Below are positions 40,050 through 48,080 of a stretch of 64,000 bases of DNA, piece by piece. The stretch lies in contig NZ_CP034539.1 of the NCBI RefSeq assembly GCF_003963535.1, forward strand, positions 6,634,001-6,698,000, read 5' to 3'. The notes below the pieces were generated by a model, which saw only the letters and a program-made list of their open reading frames with translations, searched no databases and had not been told where the DNA came from. Both the position numbers and the translations under genes were made by a program. The DNA comes from Streptomyces cyaneochromogenes. GTDB lineage: Bacteria > Actinomycetota > Actinomycetes > Streptomycetales > Streptomycetaceae. How positions within the stretch are numbered: the stretch's first letter is position 1; the number at the start of each line of letters is the position of its first letter.

Positions 40050-41774
40050 GTGCTCGTGCGCATCGGACTGATTGCGGAGGGTGGCTATCCGTATGTGAGC
40101 GGTGACGCCAGGCTCTGGTGCGACCGGCTCGTGCGCGGGCTCGGACAGCACGACTTCGACATCTACGCGCTCAGCCGCAGCGAGAGCCAGGAGGCCGAGG
40201 GCTGGGTCCCGCTGCCACCGCAGGTCAGCAGGGTGCGAACGGCGCCTTTGTGGATGGCCGAGGACGACGGGGTGGTACACGGGCGGCGTGCGCGTCGGCG
40301 GTTCGCCGAGTCCTACGGCGAGTTGGTGGCCGTGCTCTGCGCGGGTGGTGCCATGGACGGTCCCGGGGTTCCCGAGGACGCGTCGGCCACTGAGGCGGAC
40401 CGTTTCGGCAACGCGCTGTACGGGCTCGCCGAACTCGCCCGCGACGAGGGCGGACTGGTGGGAGCGCTCCGCTCCGAGGCCGCCGTACGCGCCCTGGAAC
40501 GCGCCTGTCGGGCGCCCGGCGCGCAGAGTGCGGCGCGCGAGGCGCGCGTGCCCGATCTCCTCGCCGTCGCCGCGTATCTGGAACGCGCCCTGCGCCCCCT
40601 CTCGCTCGACTGGTACGAGGACGACGGCCTGGGCTCGGTCGATCTGTGCCACGCCGCGTCCGGCGGCACCGCGGCCCTGCCCGGCCTGCTCGCCCACCAC
40701 TTCTGCGACGTACCGCTGCTGCTGACCGAGTACGGCGTCCGGCTGCGTACGCACTACCTGGCCGCCACCGAGGCCCCGCCCGCCGTACGCGCCCTGCTCG
40801 CCGCCTTCCACGGCAGGCTGGCCGCCGAGACCTACGCCCGGGCCACCCTCATCACTCCCGGCAACTCCCACGCCCGCCGTTGGCAGGAGCGCTGCGGCGC
40901 AGACCGCGAAAAACTTCGCACGGTCTACCCCGGCATGGACGCCGCCCGCTTCGCGGAGGTCGGCGAGGCCCCGGAGTGCGCGGACCCGGACACGCTCGTG
41001 TGGGTCGGCCGGGTCGAACCCGCCAAGGACCTGGTGTCGCTGCTGCACGCCTTCGCGGAGGTGCGCAAGGAGGAGCCGAAGGCCCGCCTGCGCGTCGTCG
41101 GCACCCCGGCCGGCCCCTCGGGTCCCGAGGGCGTCGCCTACCTCGGCCACTGCAAGGCGCTGGCCGCGCAGCTCTTCCCCGACGAGGCGGAGGGCCCGCA
41201 CACGGTCGGCGACAACCCCGTCTCCTTCGAGGAGATCGGCGGCCCGGAGATCCCCACCCTTGCCGACGCGTACGCCTCGGGCGCCGTCACCGTCCTGTCC
41301 AGCGTCGTCGAGGGGTTCCCGATCGGCCTGGTCGAGGCCATGCTCTGCGCTCGCGTGACGGTGTCCACGGACGTCGGCGCGGTGGTGGAGGTCATCGGCG
41401 GCACCGGTCTCGTCGTACCGCCGCGCAACCCTCGGGCGCTCGCGGAGGCCTGCGTGGCGCTGCTGCGCGACCCCGAGCGCCGTGAGCGCCTGGGCGCGGC
41501 GGCACGCGCGCGTGCGCTCGAACTGTTCACCGTCGAGCAGAACGTCGCGGCATTTCACGGCATTTACCTGGAGATCGTCTCGCGCACACCGGTCCGCCGA
41601 GTCGTCCTCGACGAGGCCGGAGAACCCCTGCCCTTCGCCGTCCCGGCCGAGGCCCACCTCCCCGGCCGCTGGACCGAGCGCACCGCACGCCTGGTGGCCC
41701 GCGGCGGCCCGGATCGTCCGACGGCAGCCCCCGTACGCGCCACCGCGCTGCCCGCGCCGGAGGGAGCACGATGA
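40050..41774 (+). CDS. PelF-like family 4 glycosyltransferase (DUF3492)
   Basis: 574 residues of GT-B fold. The N-terminal acceptor half has the DUF3492/PelF features: RIGLIAEGGYPYVSGDARLW near the start, SLDWYEDDGLGSVDLCHAAS and LLTEYGVRLRTHYL. The donor half shows LVWVGRVEPAKDLVSLLHAF, the E-x7-E-like VEGFPIGLVEAM and GGTGLVVPPRNP of GT4 enzymes. PelF polymerises GalNAc/GlcNAc from UDP-sugars in Pel exopolysaccharide synthesis. GTG 40050 or 40056 are both possible (GGGAG and GGGGG upstream). It heads four overlapping genes: membrane protein, epimerase and spherulin-4-like protein follow. Confidence 0.85.
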   Translation: MLVRIGLIAEGGYPYVSGDARLWCDRLVRGLGQHDFDIYALSRSESQEAEGWVPLPPQVSRVRTAPLWMAEDDGVVHGRRARRRFAESYGELVAVLCAGGAMDGPGVPEDASATEADRFGNALYGLAELARDEGGLVGALRSEAAVRALERACRAPGAQSAAREARVPDLLAVAAYLERALRPLSLDWYEDDGLGSVDLCHAASGGTAALPGLLAHHFCDVPLLLTEYGVRLRTHYLAATEAPPAVRALLAAFHGRLAAETYARATLITPGNSHARRWQERCGADREKLRTVYPGMDAARFAEVGEAPECADPDTLVWVGRVEPAKDLVSLLHAFAEVRKEEPKARLRVVGTPAGPSGPEGVAYLGHCKALAAQLFPDEAEGPHTVGDNPVSFEEIGGPEIPTLADAYASGAVTVLSSVVEGFPIGLVEAMLCARVTVSTDVGAVVEVIGGTGLVVPPRNPRALAEACVALLRDPERRERLGAAARARALELFTVEQNVAAFHGIYLEIVSRTPVRRVVLDEAGEPLPFAVPAEAHLPGRWTERTARLVARGGPDRPTAAPVRATALPAPEGAR

Positions 41775-43054
41775 GCGGCCTCGGAGGACTGGACCGTGCG
41801 GGGGCTCCGACCAGCCCCGGAGCATGGGACGAACGGTCGGAGGAGTGGCTCGCGGCACAGCCGCACACACACGCGCACGGGGACGGTGCGTCCGCTGTCG
41901 CCGACGGAGCCGAGGAGTCCTTCCTCGCGGCCAAGGAGCCGACCGCTGCCCGTTCTCGGCCGGCCCCCGCTCGCCGTACCGGCGGCGACCCCGTCAAGGC
42001 GCTGATGCACCGCCACCGCGACCTGTGCGAACGCGCGGTGGACCCCCTGGAGATCGCCGCCGGCCTGGAGGCCCATGGCGTCACCGACCGCACCGCCGCA
42101 CGCTTCCTGCACCGGGACGTCTTCTCCCTGGCGGAGGAGATGTACGCCCGCGTGCCCCGAGACGCCGAGAAACCGGCGGGCGCCCCGCCCCTGACCACTC
42201 CTCGCGCCCGCGCCGACTGGCTTCTCCTCACCCTCCTCCCCGGAGCCGTCTGCGCGGCGGCCGTGACGGCCCTGCACCTCACCCACGGGCGGTCCCGCCT
42301 GATCGCGGCCGCGGTAGGAGCACTCGCCGTGGCCCTCGCCCTGCGCGCGGCCCTGGCCCGAGGCCCGCTCGCGGCGACGGACCGCACGAACCCGACCGCC
42401 ACCCGGACCTCCTGGCTCATCGCCTACGCCCTCCTCGGCGACGGACTCCTCCGGGCAGCCGCCACCGGAGGCCCCGACACCCTCCCCACCGGCACCGCCG
42501 ACGGTTCCTGGCCCTTCACCACCGCCCCCGTCCTGGCCCTCGCCCTCTCCTGCGCCCCGGCGGCCTGGTGCGCCCACCTCCTCGCCGTACGGGCCCGCCG
42601 CAAACTGTCGGCCAGCCGAGGCCTGCAGGAGTTCGCCACCTCCGTAAAGCCCTTGCTCCTGGGCATTTTCGCCCTCCACCTCGGCGCCCTGACGGCCCTG
42701 CTGACCCTGACCACCACCGCCCTGGACGAGCCGGCCGCCTACCCCCAGACCCTCACCCTGGGCGCCCTCCTGCTCCTCGCCCGCCTCCTCACCACCCACG
42801 GCTTCACGCACGCCCCCGCACTCGTCCTCACGGCCACCGCCTCGGCCGAGGCGACGGCCCTGGCCACCCTCTTCGCGGCCCGCCTCCCCGGCTGCGCCTG
42901 GCTGGCAACCCCCGTGCAGGCCCTGATCGACACCTGGGGCCCGGCAGCCATCCCCACCATCGCCTGCGGCGCGGGCGCGCTGACCCTGCTGCTCCACGCC
43001 ACCCGCACCCTCACGAGGGCGTCGGCACACGCGACGCAGGACCAGCCGTGGTGA
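41771..43054 (+). CDS. Polytopic membrane protein of the glycan cluster
   Basis: 427 residues. The N-terminal 135 are cytoplasmic and partly disordered, with a His-rich patch (QPHTHAHG) and a helical segment (ALMHRHRDLCERAVDPLEIA). About eight membrane helices follow, rich in Ala and Leu. It is not obviously PelG or a MOP-type flippase, though a transport or assembly partner for the glycosyltransferase is the simplest reading because its ATG 41771 overlaps that gene's stop (ATGA). No known family motif. Confidence 0.7.
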   Translation: MSGLGGLDRAGAPTSPGAWDERSEEWLAAQPHTHAHGDGASAVADGAEESFLAAKEPTAARSRPAPARRTGGDPVKALMHRHRDLCERAVDPLEIAAGLEAHGVTDRTAARFLHRDVFSLAEEMYARVPRDAEKPAGAPPLTTPRARADWLLLTLLPGAVCAAAVTALHLTHGRSRLIAAAVGALAVALALRAALARGPLAATDRTNPTATRTSWLIAYALLGDGLLRAAATGGPDTLPTGTADGSWPFTTAPVLALALSCAPAAWCAHLLAVRARRKLSASRGLQEFATSVKPLLLGIFALHLGALTALLTLTTTALDEPAAYPQTLTLGALLLLARLLTTHGFTHAPALVLTATASAEATALATLFAARLPGCAWLATPVQALIDTWGPAAIPTIACGAGALTLLLHATRTLTRASAHATQDQPW

Positions 43055-43178
43055 CGCGACAGCAAGTCCCACGGGGCCGCGACCCCCTACGTGTCGTCAG
43101 GTGCTGCGCGCACTTCCGCTCGGCGGCACGGGCCGCCACCGCAGGCATACGCGCCCGCACACCCGCTGAAGCCGTCCT

Positions 43179-43220
43179 CCTGAAGCCCCTTTCCTGAAGT
43201 CCCTCTCCCTGAAGCTCTTT
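43179..43220 (+). repeat. Three imperfect 14-15-bp tandem repeats
   Basis: CCTGAAG recurs at 43179, 43193 and 43208 followed by pyrimidine-rich spacers, just before the ribosome site GAAGGAG at 43221. This may be a small expansion in the leader of the epimerase segment. Confidence 0.6.
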
Positions 43221-43235
43221 GAAGGAGACCTCCAA

Positions 43236-43286
43236 ATGATCACCTCCCGACCCGACCACCCCTCGGCAACGGGAGCCGCCCGATGA
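43236..43286 (+). CDS. Possible 16-residue coupled small ORF
   Basis: ATG 43236 lies 9 bases after the very good site GAAGGAGA and reads MITSRPDHPSATGAAR, ending in a TGA that overlaps the epimerase ATG by four bases (ATGA). The epimerase has its own GGGAG, so this small frame may serve only to couple translation. No homology is recognised. Confidence 0.4.
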   Translation: MITSRPDHPSATGAAR

Positions 43287-44278
43287 GAGTTCTGCTGATC
43301 GGAGCCAACGGCTACCTCGGCCGCTTCGTGGCCGACCGTCTCCTCGCCGACCCCGCCGTCCAACTCACCGCGCTGGGCCGCGGCGACGACGCCGATGTCC
43401 GCTTCGACCTCGCATCCGGCAGCCCAGGCGCCCTCACCCGCTTCCTCGACGCGGTCCACCCCGGTGTCGTCATCAACTGCGCCGGCGCCACCCGAGGCGG
43501 TGCCCGTGAACTCACCCGCCACAACACCGTCGCCGTCGCCACCGTCTGCGAGGCGCTGCGTCGCAGCGGCTGCGGTGCCCGTCTCGTCCAGATCGGCTGC
43601 GGCGCCGAGTACGGCCCGAGCCAGCCCGGTTCCTCCACGGCCGAGGACGCCGTCCCCCGCCCCGGCGGCCCGTACGGCGTCAGCAAACTCGCCGCCACCG
43701 AACTGGTCCTGGGCTCCGGCCTCGACGCCGTGGTCCTGAGGGTCTTCTCGCCCGCGGGCCCCGGCACCCCCGCCGGCTCCCCTCTCGGCCGCCTCGCCGA
43801 GGCCATGCGCCGCGCCATGCAGTCAGGCGACGGCGAGCTCAAGCTCACCGGCCTCGGCGCCCAGCGCGACTTCATCGACGTCCGCGACGTGGCCCGTGCC
43901 GTCCACGCCGCCTCGCTCTCCGCGGCGCAGGGCGTCATCAATATCGGCTCCGGCCGCGCCGTCCGCCTGCGTGACGCCGCCGCGGTCCTCGCCCGCGTGG
44001 CCGGATACGGCGGTGCCCTCCACGAACTCGACGGCCCGCCCGGCCCGTTGCGGCCCACCATCGGCCACCCCCGCGCCGAATCGGACCACATGTCCCACGG
44101 GGGGCACGCGGCCCATCCGGGACACGCGAGCCCGGCCGCGTACCCGTACCCCGACGGCTGCGGCAGCTGGCAGCAGGCCGACGTGCGCACCGCCCGCGAC
44201 CGGCTCGGCTGGCGCCCCCGCATCAACCTCGAAGAATCCCTGGGTGACATCTGGATGGAGGCGGCATGCCGTATCTGA
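43283..44278 (+). CDS. NAD-dependent epimerase/dehydratase (extended SDR)
   Basis: 331 residues. Rossmann motif GANGYLGRF at the N-terminus, the YxxxK catalytic pair in GGPYGVSKLAA, preceded by the Ser/Thr region VQIGCGAEYGPS, and the substrate-domain motif QRDFIDVRDVARAV. These are hallmarks of sugar-nucleotide epimerases (GalE/RmlD-like). A His-rich insertion (HMSHGGHAAHPGHASP) near the C-terminus is unusual. Within this cluster a UDP-hexosamine 4-epimerase supplying the PelF-like enzyme is a reasonable inference. Start ATG 43283 follows GGGAG; the end overlaps the next gene by 13 bases. Confidence 0.85.
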   Translation: MRVLLIGANGYLGRFVADRLLADPAVQLTALGRGDDADVRFDLASGSPGALTRFLDAVHPGVVINCAGATRGGARELTRHNTVAVATVCEALRRSGCGARLVQIGCGAEYGPSQPGSSTAEDAVPRPGGPYGVSKLAATELVLGSGLDAVVLRVFSPAGPGTPAGSPLGRLAEAMRRAMQSGDGELKLTGLGAQRDFIDVRDVARAVHAASLSAAQGVINIGSGRAVRLRDAAAVLARVAGYGGALHELDGPPGPLRPTIGHPRAESDHMSHGGHAAHPGHASPAAYPYPDGCGSWQQADVRTARDRLGWRPRINLEESLGDIWMEAACRI

Positions 44279-45042
44279 GCGGCACCACACCGACCACATC
44301 GAGCACAGACCTCCGCACCGGCCTCGGCATCCCCGGCTACGCACACCCCCTGCTCGCCCCCACCGAGTGGGGCGAACTCACCCGTCCCGGCACCCCGGTG
44401 CACTGGGTCGCCCTGAACGTCGCCGACGGCCCGGGCGCCCGCCCCGACCCGCACTGCCTGCAGGCCGTGGAACGGCTCCGCACCGCGGGAGTGCGCGTGC
44501 TCGGCCATCTCGACACGGCCCGCCTCGGCACGGCGCATATCGGCACGGCCTCCGGCGCGCGTGCCTTCGGGGAGGTGATCTCCGAGGCGCACCGGTACCT
44601 CGACTGGTACCGGGTCGACGGCTTCCTCCTGGACCGCTGCCCGACCGACGGCGCCGCGCTGCCCGAGATCCGTCGCGCGGCCACCACACTGCGCGCACTG
44701 CGTGACAAGGCCCACATCGTCCTCGGCCATGGCACCCACCCGCACCCCGGCTACGTCGAGTGCGCCGACCAGCTGGTCACCTTCCAGGGTTCGTGGAGCG
44801 ACTACCGCTGGTCGCAGGTGGCGGAGTGGACGGCCGACTACCCACCCGACCGCTTCTGCCACTTCGTCCACGGTGTGCCCCTCGGCCACCTCGACGAAGC
44901 ACTGCGCATCGCCCGCTGGCAGGGCGCCGCGACCCTCTGGTTCACCGACCGCACGGACCGCGGCTGCACCGACCCCTGGGAGACCATGCCCGGCTACTGG
45001 GACGAAATCGTCTCGCGGATCGGAACAGGTGTCTCGGAATGA
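44266..45042 (+). CDS. Spherulin-4-type (GH135-like) protein
   Basis: 258 residues matching the spherulation-specific family 4 (Pfam Spherulin4). Strand/loop motifs: LGIPGYAHPLLAPTEWGEL, VLGHLDTARLGTAHIGTA, DWYRVDGFLLDRCPTD, IVLGHGTHPHPGY and ATLWFTDRTDRG. The fungal relative Sph3 (GH135) cleaves N-acetylgalactosamine-containing galactosaminogalactan during its synthesis. As I recall, GH135 enzymes have Asp-Glu after the GI/GF strand; here Asp is followed by Arg, so activity may be altered. There is no signal peptide, so it would act inside unless exported by another route. It overlaps the epimerase gene and closes the operon. Confidence 0.82.
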   Translation: MPYLSGTTPTTSSTDLRTGLGIPGYAHPLLAPTEWGELTRPGTPVHWVALNVADGPGARPDPHCLQAVERLRTAGVRVLGHLDTARLGTAHIGTASGARAFGEVISEAHRYLDWYRVDGFLLDRCPTDGAALPEIRRAATTLRALRDKAHIVLGHGTHPHPGYVECADQLVTFQGSWSDYRWSQVAEWTADYPPDRFCHFVHGVPLGHLDEALRIARWQGAATLWFTDRTDRGCTDPWETMPGYWDEIVSRIGTGVSE

Positions 45043-45105
45043 AAAAGCCCATGGCAGTGTTACGGGGAGAACAATTGTAGTGATCGACCGACCAACGGAG
45101 TCCCC

Positions 45106-46284
45106 GTGTCGCTGCCACCCCTGGTCGAGCCCGCCCCCGAGCTCACCGTAGACGAGGTTCGCAGGTACTCCCGCCACCTGATCATCCCCGACGTGGGGAT
45201 GGACGGGCAGAAGCGGCTGAAGAACGCCAAGGTGCTGGCTGTGGGCGCCGGTGGCCTGGGCTCGCCGGCGCTGATGTACCTGGCCGCCGCGGGCGTCGGC
45301 ACGCTCGGCATCGTGGAGTTCGACGAGGTCGACGAGTCGAACCTGCAGCGCCAGATCATCCACAGCCAGGCCGACATCGGCCGCTCCAAGGCCGAGTCCG
45401 CGCGCGACTCCGTCCTCGGTATCAACCCGTACGTGAACGTGATCCTTCACGAGGAGCGGCTCGAGGCCGACAACGTGATGGACATCTTCAGCCAGTACGA
45501 CCTGATCGTCGACGGCACGGACAACTTCGCGACCCGCTACCTGGTCAACGACGCCTGCGTGCTGCTCAACAAGCCGTACGTCTGGGGCTCGATCTACCGC
45601 TTCGACGGCCAGGCCTCGGTCTTCTGGTCCGAGCACGGCCCCTGCTACCGCTGCCTCTACCCGGAGCCTCCGCCGCCGGGCATGGTCCCCTCCTGCGCCG
45701 AGGGCGGCGTGCTGGGCGTGCTGTGCGCGTCCATCGGCTCCATCCAGGTCACCGAGGCCATCAAGGTCCTCACCGGCACCGGTGAGCCGCTGGTCGGCCG
45801 CCTGATGATCTACGACGCCCTCGAGATGCAGTACCGGCAGGTCAAGGTCCGCAAGGACCCCAACTGCGCGGTCTGCGGCGAGAACCCGACCGTCACCGAG
45901 CTCATCGACTACGAGGCCTTCTGCGGCGTCGTCTCCGAGGAGGCCCAGGAGGCGGCCGCCGGCTCCACGATCACTCCCAAGCAGCTCAAGGAGTGGATCG
46001 ACGACGGCGAGAACATCGAGATCATCGACGTCCGCGAGATCAACGAGTACGAGATCGTCTCGATCCCCGGCGCCAAGCTGATCCCGAAGAACGAGTTCCT
46101 CATGGGCACCGCCCTGGAGGGTCTCCCGCAGGACAAGAAGATCGTCTTGCACTGCAAGACGGGTGTCCGCAGTGCGGAGGTCCTCGCGGTCCTGAAGTCC
46201 GCGGGCTTCTCCGACGCCGTGCACGTGGGCGGCGGCGTGATCGGGTGGGTCAACCAGATCGAGCCGCACAAGCCGGTCTACTGA
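45106..46284 (+). CDS. moeZ: E1-like adenylyltransferase/sulfurtransferase MoeZ
   Basis: 392 residues. The N-terminal ThiF/MoeB domain has the nucleotide loop GAGGLGSPALMYLAAAG (about 47-63), the substrate strand DEVDESNLQRQIIHS and zinc Cys pairs (CYRC and CAVC). The C-terminal rhodanese domain has the active Cys in HCKTGVR (C350). MoeZ adenylates and sulfurates ThiS/MoaD-like carrier proteins for molybdopterin, thiamine, cysteine and, in streptomycetes, thio-natural products. GTG 45106 has GGAG 7 bases upstream. M. tuberculosis Rv3206c is the equivalent. Confidence 0.95.
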   Translation: MSLPPLVEPAPELTVDEVRRYSRHLIIPDVGMDGQKRLKNAKVLAVGAGGLGSPALMYLAAAGVGTLGIVEFDEVDESNLQRQIIHSQADIGRSKAESARDSVLGINPYVNVILHEERLEADNVMDIFSQYDLIVDGTDNFATRYLVNDACVLLNKPYVWGSIYRFDGQASVFWSEHGPCYRCLYPEPPPPGMVPSCAEGGVLGVLCASIGSIQVTEAIKVLTGTGEPLVGRLMIYDALEMQYRQVKVRKDPNCAVCGENPTVTELIDYEAFCGVVSEEAQEAAAGSTITPKQLKEWIDDGENIEIIDVREINEYEIVSIPGAKLIPKNEFLMGTALEGLPQDKKIVLHCKTGVRSAEVLAVLKSAGFSDAVHVGGGVIGWVNQIEPHKPVY

Positions 46285-46308
46285 TTCGAGCCGCACAAGC
46301 CGGTCTAC
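46259..46308 (+). repeat. 23-bp direct repeat across the moeZ stop
   Basis: TCGAGCCGCACAAGCCGGTC and three further bases occur at 46259-46281 and again at 46286-46308, offset 27 bases, so the last codons of moeZ (EPHKPVY) are repeated in frame after the TGA. Confidence 0.92.
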
Positions 46309-46349
46309 CGAGCGGGCAGCCTCGCCGGTGGACGGGCGGGCCTCACTCC

Positions 46350-46399
46350 GACGGCGGGGGCTTCGCGCACCACGGGTGCCCGAGGCCCCCGCCGCCGTC
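46350..46399. terminator. Hairpin between convergent moeZ and Tap-like gene
   Basis: GACGGC-GGGGGC (46350-46361) pairs with GCCCCC-GCCGTC near 46384-46399 with a 3-base bulge; it reaches the stop of the minus-strand gene. Confidence 0.65.
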
Positions 46400-47945
46400 A
46401 TGAGCAGACCTTGCCGTCCTTCGGGACCGTCCCCTGCAGCAGATACGCGTTCACCGTGGAGTCGACGCAGTCGCTGCCCTTCCCGTACGCGGAGTGGCCC
46501 TCGCCCTTCCACGTGATCATCACGCCCACACCCTTGCCCAGCTCGTCCGCCATCCTCCGGGTGCCCTCGTAGGGCGTCGCCGGGTCGCCGGTGTTGCCGA
46601 CCAGCAGGATCGGTGCCGCACCCGGCGCGCTCACCTCCGGGGTGTCGTACTGACCGGCCACCGGCCAGTCGTGGCACCAGCCGGCCGTGTCCCAGCCCAG
46701 CATGGGGCCGAACACCGGTGAGACCTTTTCGAACCGTGGCAGCAGCTTCTTCATCTCCTCGACCGTCGGCCGCTGCTTGTCGTCCAGGCACGATATGACC
46801 CGTTGGGAGTGGGTCCCCGTGGCGTAGTTCCCCGAGGCGTCGCGGTCGTTGTAGTCGTCGGCGAGCGACAGGAGTCCCGAGCCGTCGCCCTGTTCGGCCG
46901 CCGCCAGGGCGCTCGTCAGCGTCGGCCAGCTCGCCTCGCTGTACAGCGGCCTGATGAGGCCGATGAGCGCGAGTGTCTCCGTGAGCTTCCGATCGGAGGA
47001 CGTCGGCATCGGGTTGGCGTCGATCCGCTTCAGCAGGTCCACGATCTTCCGCGTGCCCGCTTCGGCGTCCTGGCCGGTGGACTCGAGGTAGTTGTCGAGG
47101 GCGCGCTGGAAGCCCCGAGCCTGGTTCTCGGCGTGCCCTTCCGAGTCGGCGCTCGGGTCGGCGACCGCGTCCAGGATCAGGCGCCCCACGTTCTTCGGGA
47201 ACAAGTGGGCGTAGACGCCGCCGAGTTCGGTGCCGTAGGAGACGCCGAAGTAGTGGGTCTTCCTGTCGCCGAGGACCTGGCGCATCAGGTCCATGTCGCG
47301 GGCGGTGTCGGTGGTCGACACATGCGCCATCAGATTGCCCGCGGACTTCTGGCAGCCCTGGCCGAAGGCGGCGGCGTCCCGGAAGTACGCGGTCTCCTCG
47401 GCAGGGGTGTCCGGCGTGATGTCGACGGACTCGGAGGCCTCGATCTCCTTGTCGCTGCGGCAGCGGACGCCTTCACTCGCGCCCACCCCGCGCGGGTCCC
47501 AGCTCACCAGGTCGTACCGCTCGCCCAGCTCGGACGCGCTGGTGGCGAACCACGGCAGGGTGGAAACCCCTGAGCCGCCGGGGCCGCCGAAGTTGAACAG
47601 GAGCGAGCCGATGCGGTCGTCGCCGGTGGCCTTGGCGCGGATCAGCGCGAGGTCGATCGTCCTGCCTTCCGGTTCCGCCCAGTCCAGCGGGGTCTTGAGC
47701 GTGGCGCACTGCCACTCGTCTCCGGGCGCGGGGGAGTCCCCGGTGGCCCTGCAGCGCTCCCAGTCGAGTTTCTGTGAGGTCAGCGAGGAGGGCAGCGGGG
47801 TCGCCGCGTCGGCGGACGTGGCCGGTGAACCCGACCCGTTCGGTTTCCCGTCGGCCTCGCCGCTGTCGGAAGAGCCGCCGCTGCAGCCCGTCACCAGCAG
47901 CGCGGCGGCGGCCGTCAGGGCCGTCCACCGTACAAAACGCGCCAT
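46398..47945 (-). CDS. Tap/SlpD-like secreted lipoprotein peptidase
   Basis: 515 residues. Signal peptide with lipobox LVTGC, a Ser/Gly linker, then an alpha/beta-hydrolase with the TAP-type C-terminal domain. Nucleophile elbow GVSYGTELGG, acid in LLVGNTGDPATPYEG, His in GEGHSAYGKGSDC. The family cleaves tripeptides from protein N-termini outside the cell (tripeptidyl aminopeptidase, SlpD/SlpE in S. lividans). ATG 47945 follows GAGGGGGG. A close paralogue lies directly upstream (48081-49628), same strand and length, so this is a tandem duplication. Confidence 0.88.
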   Translation of the reverse strand: MARFVRWTALTAAAALLVTGCSGGSSDSGEADGKPNGSGSPATSADAATPLPSSLTSQKLDWERCRATGDSPAPGDEWQCATLKTPLDWAEPEGRTIDLALIRAKATGDDRIGSLLFNFGGPGGSGVSTLPWFATSASELGERYDLVSWDPRGVGASEGVRCRSDKEIEASESVDITPDTPAEETAYFRDAAAFGQGCQKSAGNLMAHVSTTDTARDMDLMRQVLGDRKTHYFGVSYGTELGGVYAHLFPKNVGRLILDAVADPSADSEGHAENQARGFQRALDNYLESTGQDAEAGTRKIVDLLKRIDANPMPTSSDRKLTETLALIGLIRPLYSEASWPTLTSALAAAEQGDGSGLLSLADDYNDRDASGNYATGTHSQRVISCLDDKQRPTVEEMKKLLPRFEKVSPVFGPMLGWDTAGWCHDWPVAGQYDTPEVSAPGAAPILLVGNTGDPATPYEGTRRMADELGKGVGVMITWKGEGHSAYGKGSDCVDSTVNAYLLQGTVPKDGKVCS

Positions 47946-48033
47946 GTCAATTCCCCCCTCGCAGGCCGTCCGCACCGTGCCACGGATGGCGGTCAGGCCA
48001 TAGTAGGCGGATCACGAAAGGGCCGTTGCGGCC

Positions 48034-48042
48034 TGTGGATAA
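48034..48042 (-). promoter_or_regulatory. Perfect DnaA-box sequence
   Basis: TTATCCACA on the minus strand lies in the 135-base spacer between the two Tap-like genes, about 90 bases upstream of ATG 47945. It is isolated, with no second box close by. Confidence 0.45.
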
Positions 48043-48080
48043 CTCTTTGACCTGCGGCTTTGCGGGATGCGTGCTCTGTC

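Noticed and set aside
44089..44160. His/Gly-rich segment of the epimerase as a frameshift
   Set aside because: The frame is continuous with normal codon use on both sides; it is an in-frame insertion.
43312..46791. Long minus-strand open frame opposite the epimerase, spherulin-like and moeZ genes
   Set aside because: Spans several real plus-strand genes with clear motifs and crosses their boundaries; a composition artefact.
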